A DNA stretch of 64,000 nucleotides from Emiliania huxleyi CCMP1516 (lineage: Eukaryota > Haptophyta > Isochrysidales > Noelaerhabdaceae), in NCBI RefSeq assembly GCF_000372725.1, contig NW_005198611.1, forward strand, positions 8,946-72,945. Direction: 5' to 3'. Of the stretch, positions 53,197-62,108 are shown one piece after another. The notes under the pieces were generated by a model. That model was not told the origin of the DNA, did no database searches, and worked only from the letters and a program-made list of their open reading frames with translations. The translations under genes and the position numbers were made by a program. Position 1 is the stretch's first letter, and every line of letters begins with the position of its first letter.

Positions 53197-55473
53197 TCAC
53201 CGGAGAGGCCACTCGAAGGAGGCAGTTTTGCCCCGGTCCCGCACCGTCATCTCCTCCCACTCGTGATTGAAGAAGCCGTTGAGCGCCTCGAAGGAGAAGG
53301 GCGCGACGGGCGGCGCGGGCGGGTAGGGCGGCGCGTGGTGGGGCACCACCGAGACGGCGGGCTGGTCGTAGCTGATGGTGGTGAAGAAGTCGCCGCTGCC
53401 GATTTTGAGCTCGGAGCGTGCGACGACGGTGACGGTGCCGTGCTGCCGCATCTCGGTCTGCATCTGGTTGATTGTGGCGAGCGAGCCTGCGTGGGTCGGG
53501 CGGCGGGGGTCGGGCGGAGGAGGAGGAGGAGGAGAAGGAAGAGGAGGGGGAGGAGGGGGAGGGGGAGGAGAAGGAAGAGGAGGAGAGGAGGGGGAGAAGG
53601 AGGAGGAGGGGGAGGGGCAGGCTGCAGGGAGATGCTGCAGGGAGAGAGGGCGCGGGGGTAGAGGGTGCGGGGAGAGAGTGTGGTGGGAGAGGGCGCGCCC
53701 TCGACGATGCACGGGTACGGCCTGCCAGTGACAAGCTGCTGGCGCGGGCTGACGACGATCGGGGCGAGGGCGGGCCCGTCGAGGCGTGCGTCGTACTCTG
53801 GGTCGGAGGCGTCGAGCACGAGCTGCATCCGCCCGACCCGCCTGCGCCGCAAGGGGCTGGCTGGTGGGCACCGGGGCCAGGAGGGCGGGCGGGCGGGAGG
53901 GAGGGAGGGGCGCGGCGCACTGGTCGTTGTAAAAGATGTGCGAGTCGATCCGCATGACGGCGAAGGAGGCGGCGAGCGGGTTCGAGATGGCGAGGTACGC
54001 GTCGAGGACGAGGGGGCGCCCGTCCAGCGGATTCGCCTGTGGTGGGACCGCGCGCCCAAGTCGGGAGGCGGGCGGGGGAGCGGGCCAGGCGGGGGGCGGT
54101 CCCGACTCGGGCGCTGCTGCGGGGCCCAGGCGGCGACGCCGACTGCCTCTCGGCCGCCTCTCGGCCGCCTCTCGGCCGCCTCTCGGCCGCCTCTCGGCCG
54201 CCTCTCGGCCGCCTCTCGGCTCTCTCTGTGGGCGCCCAGTCCACGAGGCGGCGCGAGTCGACGACGACCTCGACGCGGTCGAGGAGAGGCGCCTGCGCGG
54301 GAGGAGGGGCGGCGTCGAGCGGCGGGAAGTCCCCCCCCCCCCCCCCTCCTCGCCACCCAGAGCTCCCCCCCGCCTCCCCCGCCTCCTCCTCCCCACAGCG
54401 CTCGCCTGCAGGCCCGGCAGCGTCGTGTGCAGCCGCATCCCCGCAAAGAGCGAGTCGTACAGCGGCGTGGAGACGCTCTCGACGACGCCGTAGAGGTGGC
54501 TCGGCCGCCCGGAGAGGTGGTCCGACAGCAGCCGCGACGCGGCCTCCAGGCCCGCCTCCTTCTCCGCCACCAGCACGCCTCGCAGCCGCTGCACCGATGC
54601 GCCGCTCGGCAGCAGGAGCGGCGCAGACGCGTTCGAGGAGAGGCGGCCGACCAGAGCCCCGTCCGGGGTGTGGACGGAGAGGTTGAGGGCACCGAGCGGG
54701 CGGAGCGCAAAGGAGGACGGGTTGCGCACCTCCGCCGTCAGAGAGATGACGTTCGGCAGCCGCGTACCGGGGAAGCGCTCTCTTCCTCCTCCCGGGTCGG
54801 CGTCCGAGATATCCACACTGAGGATGTGGTTGGGGAAGGACTGGGCGCCTGGGGCGCGAGGGGAGGAGGGAGCGCGCGCGTGAGGGCGCGGCGCACCCCG
54901 CTGCCGCGACGGGTATGCGGCGCGCGCGCCTCGCAGCGGCAGCCACTTGCGCAGCGTCACGGGCAGAGAGAGCATCGAGCCGAACCGGAGTAGCAGCGGC
55001 GCCTCGAGTCGCAACGACACCTCCTCGGAGGCCTGCGCCTCGGCGGCGAATTCGCGCAGCGCCTGCAGGCTCGTCACGCGCATCTCGCCGCCGAGCGTGA
55101 GCGCGACGTCGCCGCCGTACCCAAAGTCGACCGCGGGTACCGTGAGCGTGCCGAGCGACGTGCCGCCGGCCGAGCGGGACGCGCGGGCGGTGGTGCCGTC
55201 CGCGGTGACGCGCATCGGCAAGGACGGCACCCGCGCCGTCACAGCGCACACCACCTGCGCCGAGTCGGCGGCAGGATCGCTCACCTCGCACAGGCCCACT
55301 GTTAGCTCGGAGCTGTCGACGATCAGCTGCGCGGTGACCGGCGCGCTGACGAGCAGGAGAACAGGCAGCAGCAGCAGCAGCAGCAGCAGCGCGTACGCGT
55401 ACTTTCGCAGCGGAAATCGCTGGCGACCGCTCAGCAGTGAGACGTCGTCCGCCTCGCCAGGCAGGGTCTGCAT
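53197..55473 (-). CDS. Type II membrane protein with LEA2-like (water-stress/DUF3712-like) domains
   Basis: Exons 54928-55473, 54406-54840, 54236-54292, 53921-54036, 53699-53841 and 53197-53486; 528 codons. Four of five introns are GC-AG (the fourth is GT-AG). A single transmembrane helix lies near the N-terminus (YAYALLLLLLLLPVLLLVSA), leaving a short cytosolic tail. The rest alternates beta-strand blocks of LEA2 type: LPNVISLTAEVRNPSSFALR, LDAYLAISNPLAASFAVMRI, LDRVEVVVDSRRLVDW. This resembles the membrane-anchored LEA2/DUF3712 proteins of fungi and plants, which face the lumen. It ends FFNHEWEEMTVRDRGKTASF. Specific function unknown. The third intron holds an 11-bp tandem repeat. Confidence 0.65.
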   Translation of the reverse strand: MQTLPGEADDVSLLSGRQRFPLRKYAYALLLLLLLLPVLLLVSAPVTAQLIVDSSELTVGLCEVSDPAADSAQVVCAVTARVPSLPMRVTADGTTARASRSAGGTSLGTLTVPAVDFGYGGDVALTLGGEMRVTSLQALREFAAEAQASEEVSLRLEAPLLLRFGSMLSLPVTLRKWLPLRGARAAYPSRQRGAPRPHARAPSSPRAPGAQSFPNHILSVDISDADPGGGRERFPGTRLPNVISLTAEVRNPSSFALRPLGALNLSVHTPDGALVGRLSSNASAPLLLPSGASVQRLRGVLVAEKEAGLEAASRLLSDHLSGRPSHLYGVVESVSTPLYDSLFAGMRLHTTLPGLQASAVGRRRRGRRGGALGGEEGGGGGTSRRSTPPLLPRRRLSSTASRSSSTRAASWTGRPQREPRGGREAAERRPRGGREAAERRPRGSRRRRLGPAAAPESGPPPAWPAPPPASRLGRAVPPQANPLDGRPLVLDAYLAISNPLAASFAVMRIDSHIFYNDQCAAPLPPSRPPALLAPVPTSQPLAAQAGRADAARARRLRPRVRRTPRRARPRPDRRQPAPAACHWQAVPVHRRGRALSHHTLSPHPLPPRPLSLQHLPAACPSPSSSFSPSSPPLPSPPPPPPPPPLPSPPPPPPPDPRRPTHAGSLATINQMQTEMRQHGTVTVVARSELKIGSGDFFTTISYDQPAVSVVPHHAPPYPPAPPVAPFSFEALNGFFNHEWEEMTVRDRGKTASFEWPLR
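54150..54232. repeat. 11-bp tandem repeat inside an intron
   Basis: About seven units of CTCGGCCGCCT. Unspliced it would read as an Arg/Gly/Glu repeat in several frames. Confidence 0.85.
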
Positions 55474-55984
55474 ATATATGTTGCGTCAAGGGCGAAGTGC
55501 CCGCCAGCGTACGAATGAAAAGAATTCAGCTTTCTGTAGCCGTCGGAAACTTCCTCGCACGACACTCCGTTCTCCCATCCCTCCCTTGGGTTGTGTGTTT
55601 TCTTTCTTTCTTGTGTGTTTTCTTTCTTTCTTTCTTCCTCGCACGACACTAGGCACAGGACTGGCGCGCACTGGCACTAACATGAAAAGAATCGTTGGTT
55701 GGCTGGCCCGCTGGGTGTGCTTCTTAGCCCCCTGGCCCTGGATGTGAGGCTGATGACTGCACTCCAAGTGCTCCAAGTGCGCTTGGTCTCCGACTCAAAA
55801 GACGGCGTGCTGTTGCACATGCATGTATTGTGTCCCCGCCCTGCACGATCTTGGTGTGAGGGATCTTCAATCCGTGTCCCCTCTCCCCTCGACACTGGAC
55901 AGGTAATGAAAAGAATTAGCCGCCGTATACCACATCGTCTCAAAATCTGAGGCGTGCTGTCTGCTGCTCTCTCCGCTCTCTCCT
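55474..55984. other. Intergenic with dispersed repeats
   Basis: 55565-55640: CTTT-tailed fragment of the 9852-10300 family. 55710-55785: fragment of the 9540-9850 family, inserted close to the 3' side of the RGP1-like gene. Confidence 0.6.
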
Positions 55985-56806
55985 CACTCCTCCACCACCT
56001 GCAACCTCTCGAGCTCCACCTCCTCCTCCTCCTCCTCGCCCGCCGCCGGCCAAGTGCACCCCTCTGCACATCCCTCCACACACCACCACCCCGGCTGGCC
56101 ACCGGCGTCAGCGCGGCATCCTCCGAGCTGACGCTGCAGCAAAACTGCGACTCTGGCACGCCGCCTCCGCCTCCGCCTCCGCCTCCGCCTCCGCCTCCGC
56201 CGCCGCCACCGCCACCGCCGCCTCCGGCTGCTCCGCCCTCCCCGGCGCCGCCCTCCCAAGACGGCTCCTGCAGGCGCGGCTGCGCGCACAGCGGCGCGCC
56301 GGCGCGCGGCGCGCCGCACAGCAACACTCGCAGCGGCACGCGCAGCCTGCAAGTGCGTGGGGAGCGGGGTGAGGCGCTGCAAGTGCGGCGGTGTCGGCGC
56401 GGCGCGGACGGCGAGCCTGCAGATCGGGCCGCGCCGCCAGCCGGAGGACGGCTCCGACGGCGGGCGCATCCAGCGTCCCGACCACGTCGAAGGCGAGCCG
56501 CGCGCCGGGCTCCACGGCGTGGCCGGCGAGCACGACGTGCGGCGGCGACGAGAAGAAGCACCGCCGCCCGGGCGCGTCCTGCTGCCGCTCGTCCGGCAAG
56601 GCGGTGGCCTCGGCCTGCGGCGGCGTGGAGGGCGGCGGCGGCGGCGACGCGAGCGAGAAGTGGCCGCAGAGCTGGGCGCTCATCCAGTCCACCCACCGCT
56701 CGGCGGAGGAGGCGCTGCCGATGAGGGTGAGGCGGCACCGGACCGTGCCGCCCGCGGCGTAGGCCCACGCGTCGGGCGCGGCGGCGAGCACATCAAAGAG
56801 GGCCAT
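55985..56806 (-). CDS. RGP1-like protein (Ric1-Rgp1/RAB6 exchange factor partner), 3' part unresolved
   Basis: It starts ATG at 56806 (MALFDVLAAAPDAWAYAAGG). Exon 1 runs to about 56421 and shows the RGP1 layout: GTVRCRLTLIG, then WVDWMSAQLCGHF, RRCFFSSPPHVVLAGHAVEP and GARLAFDVVGTLDAP. An intron ending TTGCAG leads to LRVPLRVLLCGAP, matching the conserved LLRVPLRVLV strand of RGP1. After QPRLQEPSWEGG a (GGAGGC)n tract (56159-56230) gives a poly-Gly run, followed by VPESQFCCSVSSEDAALTPV. The expected C-terminal half of RGP1 is not found before the repeats at 55.5-55.8 kb. The gene is therefore truncated or has exons I cannot place. In yeast and animals Ric1-Rgp1 activates Ypt6/RAB6 at the Golgi. 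Confidence 0.55.
56159..56230. repeat. (GCCTCC)n hexanucleotide microsatellite
   Basis: CCTCCG/CCGCCA units, in frame with the RGP1-like exon on the minus strand, where it encodes poly-Gly. Confidence 0.9.
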
Positions 56807-57003
56807 CGGCCGACGCCGCGGAGCCCGAGTGCGAGTGCCTCGGCTGGCAGCGGAGCGGCGGCAGCGCGCGGGGAAGAGCGAGCTTTCTCTTAAAGGGGCT
56901 CTGAGTGTGCAGGGAGCGCGAAGGAGTAAACCATCGCTGTGCACGCAAAAAAGAATTTGAGAACGCCACCTCAAAGCAAAAAAGGAAACTGAAACTTGAG
57001 GGT

Positions 57004-57019
57004 GGTGTTTAGAAACACC
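57004..57019 (-). promoter_or_regulatory. Histone mRNA 3' stem-loop (H2B)
   Basis: Same 16 bases as the H2A copy (GGTGTTTCTAAACACC on the transcript strand), starting 24 bases after the H2B stop. The adjacent ACCCTC is also shared by both copies. Confidence 0.85.
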
Positions 57020-57042
57020 GGGTCAGAGTGTGGGTGCCGATT

Positions 57043-57405
57043 TTAGGCGTTGGACGTGTACTTGGTGACGGCCTTGGTGCCCTCCGAGACGGCGTGCTTG
57101 GCGAGCTCGCCGGGGAGGATGAGGCGGACGGCGGTCTGGATCTCGCGCGACGAGAGGGTGCCCTTCTTGTTGTAGCGCACGAGCTTGCCCGCCTCGACGG
57201 CGATGCGCTCGAACGCGTCGTTGATGAACGAGTTCATGATGGACATGGCCTTGGAGGAGATGCCGGTGTCCGGGTGCACCTGCTTGAGCACCTTGTAGAT
57301 GTAGGACGAGTACGACTCGACGCGCTTCTTCTTGCGCTTCTTCTCGCCGCCGCCGGACGGCTTCTTGGCGGACTTCTTGGCGGGCGTCTTCTTGGCGGGC
57401 GGCAT
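57043..57405 (-). CDS. H2B: Histone H2B
   Basis: An intronless 120-codon frame with the H2B core: [80 protein letters not shown] and [13 protein letters not shown]. The N-terminal tail is Lys/Ala/Pro-rich ([20 protein letters not shown]). With the 3' stem-loop this is a canonical replication-dependent H2B. H2A lies 9.3 kb away on the same strand, so the two are not a divergent pair. Confidence 0.97.
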   Translation of the reverse strand: MPPAKKTPAKKSAKKPSGGGEKKRKKKRVESYSSYIYKVLKQVHPDTGISSKAMSIMNSFINDAFERIAVEAGKLVRYNKKGTLSSREIQTAVRLILPGELAKHAVSEGTKAVTKYTSNA

Positions 57406-58136
57406 GGCTGAGCTGGGTCGAGGGATGATGTTGGAATTGATTTTGGGAGGGCTCCTTGCCTCGAAGGGTGGCTCACCCGCAACGGCCCGCGCCGCTGCAG
57501 CCGGGCTCACTTTTCGGCGCCCGGCGCCCACCTCGCGCCGGAGCGGGCGGGAGGCGGGCGAGAGGCGGCCCTCGTCCTCCTCGCCCGCCGCGCGGCCCCT
57601 CTCCGCCGCGGGTCGACATCGAGAGAGCCGGCAGGGCCCGGCAGCGCAGAGACGGCTTTTCGAGAGACCTTCGCGGCGCTCGATCCGGGAGCGAGGCGCA
57701 ACAGGGCGACGCAAATCTAGTCGCGCGCGTGTGCTGCCTGTGTCTGCGCTGCAGTCGCAGCGATATCACAGGCCCATTGAACAGGAGAGGATCGCGCGAA
57801 GGAGAGCGCTAACTGCCCTCTCCTCCGCATTTTTGAAGCAAGTCTTGTCTTGTGAGTTTTGCACAACGCCAGCCTCAAAGACGTGAGATGACTCTCGCGT
57901 CAAGTCGCACACGCGCGCTCTCACCCACCAAATTTCCTCCTGCTCTCGCCTGTCCGCCGCCCACACCGCCGCACGCCGCACGCCCAGCAGAGGCGAGAGG
58001 GAACAGCCGCGCTCTCCAGGCCCGCGACTTGGCGCGCCCAAAATTCTAGTCCTCTAAACAGAGCAGAGAGAGTGGCGTGTGGTACCTTCGTACATAAATA
58101 TCCAACACGTGTGGTGACGAGAGGCCACCAACGCCG
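57406..58136. other. Intergenic upstream of H2B
   Basis: H2B promoter region and the 3' flank of the next gene. No further gene supported. Confidence 0.4.
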
Positions 58137-59877
58137 TCACACGTTGACGGACAGCTCCGAGAGCACCTGGTTGAGAATCATCGGCACGTCCGGCTGCAGC
58201 TGGCTGTGCATCGACCCCAGCTGCGCGAGGGTCGGCTCGTAGGCCCGAAAGTACTGCCGGTGGCCGTGGACCGACGCGAGGTGCTGCAGGATCGAGGCGG
58301 AGCGCCGCACGGCGGGCGGTGGCTGCGTGCCCGCCCCGGCGATGACTCCGACGAGCCGTGGCAGGACGAGCGGGCTGCTGGCGAGGAGCCGCTTGAGGGT
58401 GAGGTCGGCGGAGGAGGCGAAGAGGAGGAGGAGCTCGAGCGCGGCGTCCTGCGCGAGCGCCGCCGCCACCTCGGACCCGTGGGGCGCGTTGGGCGGGACG
58501 GCGCCGCTCGCCGCCTCCGCGAGCGGCGCGAGGGAGGAGGGGTGCGCTCTGGCGAGGGAGGAGAGGAGGTGCTCGTTGGGCTCGTGGGCGGCGAGGCGGG
58601 CGAGCGCCTCCACGGCGGGGTGGGCGAGGCCGGGCTCGCCTGCGGGCGAGGTGTGTGTGTGTGCGGGACGGGAGGCGGGTGTGGCGAGGAAGGAGGGGCT
58701 GGCTGGCGGGCGGAGGAGGGGCGCGGGCGGAGAGCGGGCGCGTGGAAGCGGGGCGCGAGTGGCGTGTGTTCGGCGCGGATCGGTGCGGGTCTGTGTGCGG
58801 TCTGGTGACGAGGCGTCTGGTGGCACGACGTGTGGCGGCGTGGCGTCTGGTGTCGGCGCTGCGCGTGTGTGTTCGCCGGAGAGGAGCAGACAGAGCAGCA
58901 GCGCAAGGAGGTCCTCGAGGGAGGAGGGGAGGCCGGCCCGGACGGGGACGCCGTCGCAGAAGGAGTCGAGCTTGCAGTGCTTGAGCCCCAGGTGCAGCAG
59001 CTCCGCCGCGCACGCGCACGCCTCCGCCACGTACCTCCGCGACAGCAGCGGCGGCAGCGCAGGCCCGCCCTCCGCACCGGGCGAGGAGAGGGAGGCGGGC
59101 AGCACGGGGCGGGGGGCGCCGCTGGGCCGCTCGGTCGCCTCCGCCTTGTCGTGGCGGGAGATGCGGCACGGCCCGCCCCGGCCGCCGTGCCGGTACCCGC
59201 GCGTGCACAGTGGGTTGACTTGGCACTGGCCGCCCGCGGCCTCCTCGGCCGTCCCGCGCGCGGCAGTGTCGGCCGCCTCCAAGTCGATGTCCTCGAGGCG
59301 CAGCGGCTCGTCGGCGTCGTGCGCCTGCAGCGCCGACTGCAGCTGCCACAGCACGAGCCGCCGGAGAGCGAGCGAGTGCGCCTGCGCGACGGGGGAGGGC
59401 GGGCAGGGGTGGGTGGGGCGAGTCGAGAGCCGCGTGAGCGGGTGCACGGCGGCGGCAGGTCGGGGGAGGGCGGGTCGCGCGCGCCATCGGCTGCTCGTTC
59501 TCCGGCAGCAGCGCCATGTTGCGCAGCAGCAGCCACGCCTGCCGGTGGTGCAGCATCGCGAGCTCCCGCGCGCTGCCCTCGCCGGGCATCGCCTCGCCGT
59601 CGGCGGGCGGGATGGCGAGCGGCAGCAGCGCCCGCAGCAGCGGCGGATTGCGCTGCACCGAGACGAGCGAGTCGAGGCGGAAGGTCGTGCCGATCGGGCC
59701 CGCCGAGTGCGGGTCGACGGTGTCGCACGACGCGACGAGGAGCGCGTTCAGCGCCCACGACACCTCTGACGGGAGGCCCGACTCGAGGGAGAGCAAGAAG
59801 CGGCGGAAGCCGTAGACCTGCACCGCCCTCGCAACCTCGTTCTGCGCGTCGCGCACGCGCCGCACGCCCCGAGGCAT
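58137..59877 (-). CDS. BAF250/ARID1 C-terminal-like SWI/SNF subunit (ARM-fold)
   Basis: Exons 59485-59877, 58877-59381 and 58137-58639, two GC-AG introns, 466 codons. The start region GLPSEVSWALNALLVASCDT matches the conserved EVTWALN motif of the BAF250_C domain in ARID1/OSA and the plant LFR family. The middle contains paired helices (AWLLLRNMALLPENEQPMA) and a Gly/Cys/His-rich loop (NPLCTRGYRHGGRGGPCRIS). The end (AVRRSASILQHLASVHGHRQ, YFRAYEPTLAQLGSMHSQLQ, PDVPMILNQVLSEL) corresponds to the last BAF250_C helices. There is no ARID DNA-binding domain, as in plant LFR. Expected role: a nuclear subunit of a chromatin remodelling complex. Confidence 0.75.
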
Positions 59878-60014
59878 ATGCACAACCGTGTGTGTATAGA
59901 GAGGGAGTGTATTCTGTGTGCCAAAAAAAAAGAAAAAAAAACCGTCTGCGCCGCCGCCACCACACAGGGATTTTAATCGATCCGCCGGTGGTTGTTTTTG
60001 TTTTCTTCTTTACA

Positions 60015-60662
60015 ACAAAATGCGGGGCGTCTGTTGGTCTGTTCTAGTGCTGGAACCCTCTCATCAAGTCGACGACGTTGCTCGTTGGGGAGGGGCTCGT
60101 GGGGCAATGGTGGCAATGTGGCGTCGGTGGGCCACCTCTACGGGTTTGGAAACACGCTGGACAAGGCGTTGACGGGAGTCGTGGGGTGCAAGGAGCGTGG
60201 CCGTCAGGTGGACGGACCGCTCGACCACTCGACTGGAAAGGGATGGGTCAAAGACCACGCGTATGGAAAGGGGTGGGTCAAGACGGATACGGGCTGGAAG
60301 TGGATGGGGGCGCAGTACTACGAGACGCGAAGTGGGTCAAGAAAGCCATAACGCGGCTGGTGCTCGTGGAAACTTTGGGAGGCATTGCGCCGCCCACCAA
60401 GCAGTTCCTCCACGTGTTCGCCAAGGAGGCGGCGGGCACCAACACGGACCGGACGGTGTACGGGGCGGCGTCGGCGAGCGCCTCCTCCTTCGTCGTCCAC
60501 CACACGCAGCAGATCTCCAAGGCGGCGGTGGCGGGCGACGCCGACAACATCAACAAGCAGGCGCGCAAGGAGCGTACCGACTGGATCAACAAGCAAAAGA
60601 ACAAGCAAGCGACGAACGGCTTCTTGTCCTCGGCCCCAGTGGGGGGTGCCCGCGCCGCCTAG
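60015..60662 (+). CDS. Unrecognised protein with GKGWVK repeats; apparent frameshift
   Basis: Two overlapping frames look coding in turn. The first (to about 60330) reads HLYGFGNTLDKALTGVVGCK, then STGKGWVKDHAYGKGWVKTD and TGWKWMGAQYYET. The second continues AKWVKKAITRLVLVETLGGI, FLHVFAKEAAGTNTDRTVYG, QISKAAVAGDADNINKQARK and ends SSAPVGGARAA. A one-base shift near 60325-60335 joins them at the WVK motif, which occurs in both parts. Either the assembly has a single-base error, a very small intron is present, or the gene is decayed. No family recognised. The promoter side begins in a fragment of the 9852-10300 repeat (59950-59985). Confidence 0.45.
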
Positions 60663-61544
60663 CTCTGCAGACGGGCCCCTCCACCCTTCCTGTAATCATG
60701 TAGTCCCCACATTCGCAATCGTGGGATCGCTTGTGTCATGTGAGAGAGTGCGTTGTGTTCTTGTTTTGTATCCGCTTTCTCTGTTCTTCACGTTCCTACA
60801 GTCTGTTGCGGGCATTAAGAAAACGTCCCATTAAGAAACCATGCCGAGCGATTTCCGCAAAAATCTAAGAAACCACGGCGCGCCGCAGGCGCGGCCCCAA
60901 GAAAGGGCCCACACACGAGTGTGAACCCCACCCACATCCCCAGGGCCTCCAGGGCTCGCACCTCAACCTCTCACAGACCAGCGCATAGCGCCATAGGACG
61001 TATTTTCTTCTCATAACAAGCCTACAAGGCTGTGAACAGGAGCCCCGCTCACATTTTCTCTTCGCCTGCGGCGCGCGCACTTGTCATTTTGCCCAAGTCT
61101 GCGGTGTTCTGGGCGGTGTGGATGGAGGTGTGTGCGTCTTCCTGTCATCCCAAGTGGGTGGCAGACACGCAGACTGCGGACTGGCGACATTCGGAGCGGT
61201 CCATTATTGTCATTTTACCTAAACATTCCTAGATCCCGGCTCTGCCTGGGGTGCCGGCCGAAGCTAAGAAACCACGGCGTGGGGTGGGTGGGGTGGGTGG
61301 AAAGGCTTAGAAACGGCGGCGTGCCGCGAGATCCTCTGTACCTAACCTAACGTCTTTTTCCTTTTAAGGCGCATTGCTTTCAGTCTACAGTGCGCGCCAG
61401 TCCCGCGGTGCCCAGCGTTGTGCGCGACAGTCCTGCTGAAATTCTTTCTGCTGTGAGAGCGACTTTTGTTGTTTAAATTCTTTCTTTCTTTACGGAGACG
61501 ATGGCTAGATAGCTCCGCACATTTTCCTTCCTGGAATACTTAAA
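60663..61544. other. Intergenic
   Basis: TTAAGAAACC/CTAAGAAACCACGGCG occurs at 60832, 60866, 61265 and, as CTTAGAAACGGCGGCG, at 61305, a scattered 16-bp word. No gene supported. Confidence 0.45.
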
Positions 61545-61990
61545 GAAAGAAAGAAAACGGACAACCCAAGGGAGGGATGGGAGGACGGCACGCTGCCACC
61601 ACACAGGGATTTTAAGGAGAGGAGTGTGGTGCTAGCCGTCGCCCACCCTAACCCTTGGTCGTCTGCCTCTTTCTATCTCCCTTCGCAGTCTCTCGCCGAT
61701 TCTCGCTGCAGCCTTCTCCCCCCCGCGGTCGTCCCACTCTCGTCGTTCTCTCCCTTGTCAAGGGCCTTGTCGCTTCTTCCTCTGTCGCGTCGCTCTCCTC
61801 TGCCTCGTTCTGCGACGCCGCCGCCGCCTGCCGATCCCTTGTTCTCGCGGCTTCTTTCGCCTTTCGGCGCAACTCCGCCCTCCTAGCGGCATATTTTGGC
61901 CCCTCGAGTTTATCGAGCTCTCCTCGCGCAAGGACGACTCTTCTGACGCCCACTGCTATCATTTGCCACCCGTCATATCGTTGCTCAGGT
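61545..61990 (-). repeat. Dispersed repeat with conserved short ORF, copy B
   Basis: Reverse complement of 9852-10300 in full order (see that entry). The minus-strand frame at 61648-61962 contains VGVRRVVLARGELDKLEGPK and YAARRAELRRKAKEAARTRD. Confidence 0.8.
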
Positions 61991-62108
61991 CCACTCTCTC
62001 TTCGAACACTTGTGCCTCCACGGATGATGCTGGCTGTGGCGCTGGGGTCCCCTTCGGGTGCATCGTGACAGCTGACGACGGGATTGCCACAGGTGTTTCC
62101 TAGGACGG

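Noticed and set aside
54150-54232. Tandem repeat as a CRISPR-like array
   Set aside because: 11-bp head-to-tail units without spacers, inside an intron of a eukaryotic gene.
53048-55489. Two other long minus-strand frames and several plus-strand frames over the LEA2-like gene
   Set aside because: They cross the inferred introns and read as Arg/Ala/Pro low complexity; the spliced frame alone gives LEA2-like strands.
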